Origin: Perca fluviatilis
Taxonomy: Eukaryota; Chordata; Actinopteri; Perciformes; Percidae
Direction of reading: 5' to 3'
Assembly (NCBI RefSeq): GCF_010015445.1
Contig: NC_053126.1
Coordinates: 13,360,669-13,424,668, forward strand
Length of the DNA stretch: 64,000 nucleotides
A program made the translations under genes and the position numbers. Below the pieces are notes generated by a model. That model worked only from the letters and a program-made list of their open reading frames with translations. It searched no databases and was not told the origin of the DNA. How positions within the stretch are numbered: position 1 is the stretch's first letter; the number at the start of each line of letters is the position of its first letter. This document shows, one piece after another, positions 57,716 through 64,000 of this stretch.

Positions 57716-59657
57716 AGCTAGAAAACACAGTGTGCAAGCGTGCAGTCATATTACAGCATGAATCACTTGTAACTTGCTACTGTATGCTTCTGTTGAGCTC
57801 CATCACATCTATTAGTATTCATGCTGCTTCTCCGACTATGCAGCATTACAGTCCCCACTAACAGCAGAAGAAGCTCCACTATCAATGCTGTCTCCTTGGC
57901 CAAAGAGCTCTGCGAGGATCACTGCTCCAGATTCTTACAGCAGACAGATGCAAACACATAAACAAGTCTGTAGGACATATTAAAGAGAACAGTCTAGCCT
58001 TCATTTGGAATTTTTTGTTGGTTCTGTCCTGAAAACCTGTGTTGTAATGTTCTAGGCGCAGATTGTTGTAAATAAGGGTTTGATTGGTCTGTATAGATAA
58101 ATAAATACCAGGACAATACATTAATAAATATAATTCACTATACATCATTACTTGTATAACATGATCAAGTCTTTGATTTTTCAGATTTTTTTTTAAATCA
58201 GATGACTCTCACATGCTAGTACAGACGCACACATCCCAGCAGCAAGGATGGTGACCCTCTTCCGGGCATCAGGATGCTGAACTTCAGCCCTGCTATATCT
58301 GATGGTGCTTCACAATCACTTCTCTTGTTGGAGACTACTTTCTAAAGCCTAAACTCTCCTCAGGGCAACCAGCGACAGCCTACAGCTCCCTCTCATACAC
58401 CTTTGTGACCTGTTTCTAGCAGGAGTGAAAGAGTAGAGCCCATTGTTTAAACAAATAAAAATCATATGATCAAACTACCCATCTGTGCTTCTGCCTGATC
58501 AAAGACAAGCATTGGGAAAGAACATCCACTGAGGCTAAACTCTGGGAAACCTTATTTTGGAGAAAACTTAACTTGCACATTAGGCACAATAACAACTGAC
58601 ATATGTATATCCTACGATCCTTTATAAAAAAAAAAAAAGGAAAAACTGATAGTATTAGCCTTCTTATAACTTTAAATCAGCAGTATGGTGTGCCTGCTAG
58701 TAGATTGAAAGATATTTAGCTCAAAAATCTCCTAATAAATATAGCAGGAGTCAGTGAAGCAACTTTCATGTAAAAACTATCTTGCCACTGTAGAGGTGCC
58801 AGTCAGAGCCAACACATTTGCTTAAAAGAGACAGACACAAACACACACTGTTTGTCAGCCACAATGAATGTTCTACAGAGGTTGCCCTGTTTGACCTGTT
58901 TTCTAGCTATCTTTCTTTTCCCTCTTGTTGCAAAAGCCTACTCTAATCTCTGTAGCTATTATTAAATGAATGTGTCACCTCTTGTGTCTCTCTGCTCATA
59001 GACAGACAGGCCGATACAAACAGTTTGTTCCCCGAGCCTGCAAACAGGACACTGGCCTTTTATGGGTGCTCCTCTCACATTCCCTAATGGATTCTCCTAT
59101 TATAGGATGAAAAATGAAAGCTCTTTTATAACAGTTTGAGCACAGTCTGTTACTTTAACACAGTAACTAACTGGGATGTTCTCTGTCTGCTCATATGTGA
59201 TGGTGTTACAAACATCGGTTGAAGAGATACAATGTAACAAACAAATAAAACAGCGTTTGTGCACAGTGCACGGTACAGATGAAATACCAGCACACTTGAT
59301 GAGGTGTGTATTTTTTACACATGCAAGTATCCACAACATTAAAACAGCATTACAGCATGTAACTGAGCCTGTAATAACCACTCGTGTCATTTATAGACTA
59401 TTTTATTTACATAGGCTGTATTGTGATACATGGTGAGAAAATATTGATATCAGAGAAATCAGACAAGAAATCCCTACTTGGTAACTGGCACACACTGCAA
59501 TGAACATTCATGTCATATATTGTATTTAGGTTTAAAGTACATTATAATTACCAACTTCAAGCTCGCCACACAAGATTTCAGGCAACACGGAGCCCCTACA
59601 TGACAGAGAGACTCAGACTAAGAAATCTAAATCATACAAAACTTTGTTATCACCAAC

Positions 59658-59845
59658 CTTCTCCAGCTTTTCAAAATGCTCCCGCAGGAACTTCATAGGA
59701 CGCTCAGGCTTAGCGATGCAGAGGTTCACAATGCACTCTTTGAGGATCTGCTGGATGTTATGCTTCTGCACAAATATTTCACAGCCCTTCAAACTCTCGT
59801 CTTCTTCCAGAGTGGAGGAGGAGGTGGCCATCTTATCTTTTATCT
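59658..59845 (-). CDS. prkar1b: PRKAR1B coding exon 1 (start codon, dimerisation/docking domain)
   Basis: The exon follows an acceptor (ctgccacag) at 59846-59854, has 14 bases of 5' UTR and starts at the ATG with A at 59831. It codes 58 residues, from [17 protein letters not shown] to REHFEKLEK, and ends in phase 0 before a weak donor, GTTGGT. This is the dimerisation/docking domain that pairs two R subunits and forms the AKAP groove. Cys17 and Cys38 fit the two cysteines that form interchain disulfides in type I dimers. The start is chosen because it is the first in-frame ATG after the acceptor, in a good context (aagATGG), and the resulting N-terminus matches family length within one residue. 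Because the acceptor precedes the ATG, at least one upstream non-coding exon must exist. Confidence 0.95.
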
Positions 59846-61127
59846 CTGTGGCAGTGGGAGAAAACAGGGTGGACCATGAGAGGAGGGGAGGGAAAGCAGA
59901 ATAGAGAAGGGGGTAGAACAGGGGCAAAGGAGGGGGGGAAATGCAGCGCATACAGTATGATAAGAGGAAAGTAGGATAGAGAATGGAGGAGCAATGAATC
60001 GTGGAATGGAGGTGAGTGGACATTTCACACCCTGTTGCTTATGGTTCCTGTCGAGGAACCACCTCATGACATGAACTGCAAAACATGACAGTGTCTGATG
60101 ATTGATGCAATTGTATGTTACCTGTCTTAGTTGAAGAAGATGACTCATTTTGTAAATAACCAATAACCAATAAAAAACATGGTGCTGCAGTTATAGGGTT
60201 GGGGCGATATGACGATATATACACCATAAAGCAATATAAATTGGTCAACTGGGAGTTTGCTATTTTGTTTATACCATATCCATTTAATATAGGCTATGTG
60301 GGTGTATTAGACTATTGTGGCCAATGTTGCATATAAATGAGCAGGTCTGCTTTAAGATCTTATTTGGTCGACATATGATTAGTAAAATTGTACCCCTGGG
60401 CAAATGTGCATACCTTTTCCCTGTGTTTGATTGTGGGCATGTGACAGAAGGAGCCCAAAAAAGAGGGTTATGGTTAATTGCCTCTAAATGACATGAACAG
60501 TATTTAACAGAGGCATTTAAGTGGGGTATACACACCTCATGCACAACAGATGTATTACTAATGCATGGCCATTTTTTGTGTGAAGATGACTGAACATGAA
60601 CGTTTTGGAAACTGGCTTAAACGGAAATGCTACTTGTGAAAGTAAACACTTCAGCAGTTGGATGCAAAGCCAATTATATAATGACAACAGCTACAATTAT
60701 GTCAGACTACAGTTATGTCAAATAACATAGCAGCATGTCTCATAGCAAGACAGGAAGCTGAACAGGTGTAGCTAACTCCCCCGTATCACTTCCTCATATG
60801 GAAATCACGTCTACGATGTTTTCTTTTTTTTAATGCATGATAAATGCCTTTAGGGCATGACATCTACCAAGTTTTCTTCACAGCAAACAACAAAACAGTG
60901 CCACGTATAACAATATTGCCATGCATACTGTGAATCTCGTGATTAACGAGCACCTGTTTAGTTGCATCCAATAGACAGCTAGCCCTGCTAGCTCTGCTAA
61001 CCTTATAATGACAACCAAACCACAACGAAGGGCAATTTACTGAGATGTAAACGCTATGAAGGGCTTGAGCCTAACCGATGGGTTCATTAAAAACACGGTC
61101 TAGTAGTCGGTGCTCTCGCTGCTGTCC
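59846..61127. other. prkar1b: PRKAR1B 5' intron
   Basis: This is the sequence between the acceptor of coding exon 1 and the proposed 5' exon. It contains purine-rich DNA (59870-60010) and a terminal fragment of a repeat (GGGGCGATATGACGATATA, about 60199-60217). No coding signal. Confidence 0.6.
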
Positions 61128-61330
61128 CTACCGTTCTTTCTGGAGGATGCTCAGTGAGAAACCACTTGGCTGATGATGGGAGATCGGTGAGGTACCGTTG
61201 GTTAGCCGGGATGCTGGTGGTGCTGCTGCTGCTCTGCCTCTCTGATACCTCGGCTCGCTCTGCGTCAGTCCCGATGACGTCAATCTGTCATCCTCTCGAC
61301 CGCAGCGGTACTCTCTCGAGGCCACGCGCC
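61128..61330 (-). promoter_or_regulatory. prkar1b: Probable PRKAR1B promoter and 5' non-coding exon
   Basis: This stretch is clearly richer in CpG than its surroundings, lies about 1.3 kb upstream of the exon carrying the start codon, and faces away from DNAAF5. An upstream exon is required because coding exon 1 begins with an acceptor. A possible donor on the minus strand is ACG|GTAGGG at 61131, with another poor candidate near 61193; neither is strong. A palindromic CRE (61275-61282) and a TGCGTCA half-like site (61261-61267) lie inside. The exact transcription start and exon limits cannot be read from sequence alone. Confidence 0.5.
61275..61282. promoter_or_regulatory. Full palindromic cAMP response element TGACGTCA
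   Basis: The eight bases match the consensus CREB/ATF site exactly and sit in the CpG-rich block proposed as PRKAR1B promoter. The family rule is that PKA phosphorylates CREB, which acts through this site; the link to PRKAR1B control is my inference. Confidence 0.6.
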
Positions 61331-61349
61331 AGTGCATTTGCAGGTTAAA

Positions 61350-62843
61350 CATATTTAAAGGAAACATCCACCTTGAAAAGGGATTGGGGTGTATTTCAGT
61401 AACATTGAACAGGGTTTATCTGTAAATATGAAGACAGACTGTATGCGTAGGCTACGCTATTTAGGCCGAGAGAGAAACCCTGAAAGTAACATCGAGGGCC
61501 AGCCGACCACCCACCTCTCTTCCCTCTCACACAATTCTTACCAGACTCCATAAAGGATACTGGCTAAAATTGTGTGGATTTTTCATATGTCCTTATTTAT
61601 TCCAGCACTCTTTGCACTAAATGTATTTTTGTTTACAGTTTACATTATAGACACTGTAGACCTACATATGTTTATGCTTGTCATATGTTATACCTCAGCT
61701 GTTCCTTGTTTTTAGCTGTCTGTTTCTATCTTCCCTACTAGAGCAACACCTGGAGTCTAATTCCTTGTATTTGTACACATACTTGGCCAATAAAGCTGAT
61801 TTTAAAACTAAAAAAATAGTTTTTCCCAATATGAAACTCTAAATGTTGTTTTAACAGCCTTCTCCACACTGTCAGGAATAAAACTTTGGTTTAGGCTAGT
61901 AACCCTAAATTATTTTTCGTTTTGTTTACTTGAGCCAATCAATGTGTATGTTTAACTGTAACAAAACCCAGACATTTTCAGATTGTTTTTTTAAACATGA
62001 CCTTATGTCAATGTTCATAATAGTTACGGCACTCATCATGAGTGCGCTCGCTGAGATACAGAAAAAGGATGTTTGATTCAGTGCCAGACTATGTCCTGGA
62101 ACCAGTGGTGTTTCTAGACCATTTCAAATGGAGGTTCCAGGCTGGGGCCACATGTGATTTTAGGGGTACCAAATACATTAAGCAAAAGTGTACAAAAGAC
62201 TAACGATACACATATCAAACAATATAAAATACTCATTCAGTGTTAACGTACATTTTATTTATCACTGCACATGAATAATATCCACTCTTTGGGGATACAG
62301 GTGGGGTTAAAAATGTATGATCATGTTTGCCACAGTTAGAGGGGCCAGAGGGGGGGTTGAGGCTTTATTACAGGGAGAAATGGCCAACCCCCAGAACCGC
62401 CACTGCCTGGAGCAAATATAGGATATTATTTCTGCTGAATATTCTGCTTTAGTGATGCATATTAAATTATTCTGAGGGTAATGTCAATCAAATCATTATA
62501 AATGGCCTTTGCTTAATTGGTACTCCGACCTTTTTTCGATGTGACTGAAGATAAGTCTGCTTTATGAGAAATCACCAAAATAATCATATAATTGTGAAGT
62601 TATTTGTACTCAGCAGAAAGTTTGGCTGACTGCTTTAAAATAAGAATTATTGTCATTTAATTCTAAGGCGATTTGTTGTTAATATTGCTGCAAACATAAA
62701 ACGATTGCTTTTTTATTTTTTAGAGCTGACAACTGATTGAGTTTTGTCAACACAAATGGGAACATTTAAAATGGGTGAGCGCTTGCTCTCATGGATACAA
62801 GAGAAAAATGTTGTGAATGCGAATAAAGTTTGAGATTTTGAAT
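61350..62843. other. Intergenic region between PRKAR1B and DNAAF5
   Basis: About 1.5 kb, mostly AT-rich. It contains one hAT-like insertion (62103-62405). An AATAAAGC at 61790 has no gene assigned to it. Confidence 0.7.
62103..62405. mobile_element. hAT-like MITE upstream of DNAAF5
   Basis: The 303-bp element has termini CAGTGGTGTTTCTAG and (complement) CAGTGGCGGTTCTGG. The flanks CCTGGAAC (62095-62102) and CCTGGAGC (62406-62413) match in 7 of 8 bases, the hAT target-site length. There is no transposase. It ends about 500 bp before the DNAAF5 start codon. Confidence 0.85.
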
Positions 62844-62899
62844 CGGAAGCTACCGTAAAGCAGCCGTTTGTTTGTCGTGCTGCATGTTGTCATAACGAC
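62844..62899 (+). promoter_or_regulatory. dnaaf5: DNAAF5 proximal motifs: ETS, FOXJ1-type and RFX X-box-like
   Basis: Within 65 bp upstream of the start codon there are CGGAAG (62844-62849, ETS core), TGTTTGT (62869-62875, forkhead TGTTTRY as bound by FOXJ1) and GTTGTCATAACGAC (62886-62899), which matches 11 of 14 positions of the RFX X-box GTTGCCATAGCAAC. RFX and FOXJ1 factors jointly control motile-cilia genes. The motifs are seen directly; their use is inferred. Confidence 0.4.
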
Positions 62900-62906
62900 A
62901 GTCAAG

Positions 62907-63444
62907 ATGGCAGCGATGGCGGCTGGAGACGAGCATGCTGTCTCTGAAGTTTTAAGAGGACTCGCTCGACATTTAAACTGTCTAAACGAAGACAACAAGG
63001 CGACAAGAAAGAGGGCTCTTGAGCTAATCAAGAGAGAGACTGTAGATAAAGGACTTTCCAGCAGCGTTTTACAGGAGGTTTTCTCTGTCCTCCTCAAGCC
63101 TCTCCTCAAATGTCTGTCAGACCCGATGGAAAGATGCAGAGAAACCGCGATCACGATGATAACAGAGTTTATTCGCTGTGTCCCCAAACCGGAGGAGTCG
63201 CTGCTCTATCTCATGCCATGTCTGGCTCAGAGGCTCGGGGAGAAAGAGATCCTGGAGCCGGCGGAGGAGCTTCGACTGTCGGCCGTGGAGATGTTGACTC
63301 TGACGGTGGAGGTGTGCGGGAAGCATTTAGCGCCGTATCTGACCGAAATGATCAAAATACTGCAGAGAACTATCGTCGACCCTTTCCCAGATGTCCGAAG
63401 AGAAAGCTGCAAATGCACCGTAAACTTTGCAAAGTGTATGCCAG
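62907..63444 (+). CDS. dnaaf5: DNAAF5 (HEATR2) coding exon 1, axonemal dynein assembly factor
   Basis: DNAAF5 is a cytoplasmic HEAT-repeat protein needed to preassemble outer and inner dynein arms before they enter motile cilia; loss in humans causes primary ciliary dyskinesia. The exon codes 179 residues plus one base. The peptide starts MAAMAAGDEHAV and contains helical HEAT-type pairs, with landmarks LLKCLSDPMERCRE, EELRLSAVEML, LAPYLTEMIKIL and DPFPDVRRESCKC that fit the human N-terminus in order. The start at 62907 is chosen for its aagATGG context and because the human protein also begins MAA; an in-frame ATG at 62868 would add 13 hydrophobic residues and a second ATG lies at 62916. The exon ends CCAG before GTTGGT at 63445. 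The remaining exons lie right of the window. The gene is divergent from PRKAR1B, as in human. Confidence 0.93.
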
Positions 63445-63486
63445 GTTGGTGAACAATGCTTTGTTGTTGAAATGGAGTCTGTTGTT

Positions 63487-63500
63487 GTTGCCATGGTTTC
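63487..63500 (+). promoter_or_regulatory. dnaaf5: RFX X-box-like site in DNAAF5 intron 1
   Basis: GTTGCCATGGTTTC has a perfect first X-box half (GTTGCC), the 2-base spacer and a second half differing at two positions from GGTAAC. It lies about 40 bp after the exon 1 donor. Short motifs like this also occur by chance. Confidence 0.35.
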
Positions 63501-63531
63501 TAGGCACGCAGACGTGTGTGCGACAGAAAAG

Positions 63532-63912
63532 TAGGGGTGGGGGGAAAAAATCGATACAGCATAGTATAGCAATATTTTCCGTGGCAATACTGTATCGATA
63601 CACAGACGGCAAGTATCGATCTTTTATTATATATATGTGTTGGTCAGTTTGTCTGCTTGACAATCTCATTTTGCAGCAATAAAATTGAAGTGAGATGAAC
63701 AAACAGAGAAATGTATCTTTTTAGATAAAACAGATGTTGACAAAGTTTTCTTTTGGGGACATAATTTTAAATTGGGGCAAAATTTGAAGTTGGGGAAAGG
63801 TAAAAAAATTACAGTATATTGCAGAATATTGCAATATCTTTAAAATCGCAATAATAGTGACATAAGTATCGTGATGATATCGTATTGTGGCCTCTGGTGA
63901 TTCCCACCCCTA
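63532..63912. mobile_element. hAT-like MITE in DNAAF5 intron 1
   Basis: The left end TAGGGGTGGGGGG and right end CCCACCCCTA are inverted repeats. Internal CGATAC/GTATCGATA motifs near the ends are typical of a common fish element. Flanking 8-mers CAGAAAAG and CAAAAAGC agree only in part, so the copy is not recent. Confidence 0.7.
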
Positions 63913-64000
63913 CAAAAAGCTATCTCTCTTAACTTGTACTGCGCAGGTGCCTGGCCCACCTCTACAGTTGTATTGAGTGGCTAAAATAAATATCGAGGAC

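Larger units (their letters stand above)
63445..64000. other. dnaaf5: DNAAF5 intron 1 (incomplete)
   Basis: It begins with GTTGGT after exon 1 and continues to the window end. It holds the hAT-like element at 63532-63912. No second exon is recognised in the window. Confidence 0.75.

Noticed and set aside
61118..61140. REST/NRSF-like site (GCTGTCC core) in the PRKAR1B 5' region
   Set aside because: PRKAR1B is enriched in neurons, so such a site would be attractive, but only one half matches the long consensus.
63110..63682. 190-residue plus-strand frame over DNAAF5 exon 1
   Set aside because: It is a shifted frame of the real exon and continues into intron and the hAT-like element.

Overview
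The window is nuclear DNA of a ray-finned fish, most likely a percomorph teleost. The coding exons are short and vertebrate-like, with GT-AG introns of up to 22 kb. The introns are full of (AC)n/(GT)n microsatellites, tRNA-derived SINEs, L2-type and other LINE remnants, and hAT-like miniature elements of kinds common in fish. No bacterial genes, CRISPR array, rRNA gene or intact autonomous transposon is visible.

Almost the whole window belongs to one gene on the minus strand: PRKAR1B, the type I-beta regulatory subunit of cAMP-dependent protein kinase (PKA). Eight coding exons can be placed to the base (59831-59658, 46947-46777, 42632-42541, 20581-20520, 16077-16031, 12241-12083, 7431-7371, 4740-4619). 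They join in frame to give 296 residues: dimerisation/docking domain, pseudosubstrate linker (RRGGV), complete cAMP domain A and the start of cAMP domain B. The last roughly 84 residues are not in the window and must lie beyond base 1. A 5' non-coding exon and CpG-rich promoter probably lie near 61.1-61.33 kb, where there is a perfect palindromic cAMP response element.

At the right end, on the plus strand and head to head with PRKAR1B, is the first coding exon of DNAAF5 (HEATR2), a HEAT-repeat factor for cytoplasmic preassembly of axonemal dynein arms. The two genes are also divergent neighbours in human, so this is conserved synteny. The short DNAAF5 5' region carries candidate ETS, FOXJ1-type and RFX X-box-like motifs.

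Region by region: 1-4.6 kb is intron with a SINE and GA-rich tracts. 4.6-20.6 kb holds exons 8 to 4 with LINE remnants at 14.8-17.5 kb and two small inverted-repeat elements at 11.6 and 13.7 kb. 20.6-42.5 kb is one 22-kb intron with a SINE nested in an hAT-like element, an L1 3' end, an L2 3' end, an odd inverted-repeat mosaic at 30.8-31.6 kb and a CpG-dense block at 38.1-38.45 kb. 42.5-59.7 kb holds exons 3 to 1 with dense GT repeats and further SINE/hAT pieces. 59.8-62.9 kb is the shared 5' region, with a 303-bp hAT-like insertion. 62.9-64 kb is DNAAF5 exon 1 and the start of its first intron.

I found no clear new biological system. The most useful leads are the structural mosaic near 31 kb, the TG repeat placed just after a splice donor, and the regulatory motifs in the shared 5' region.
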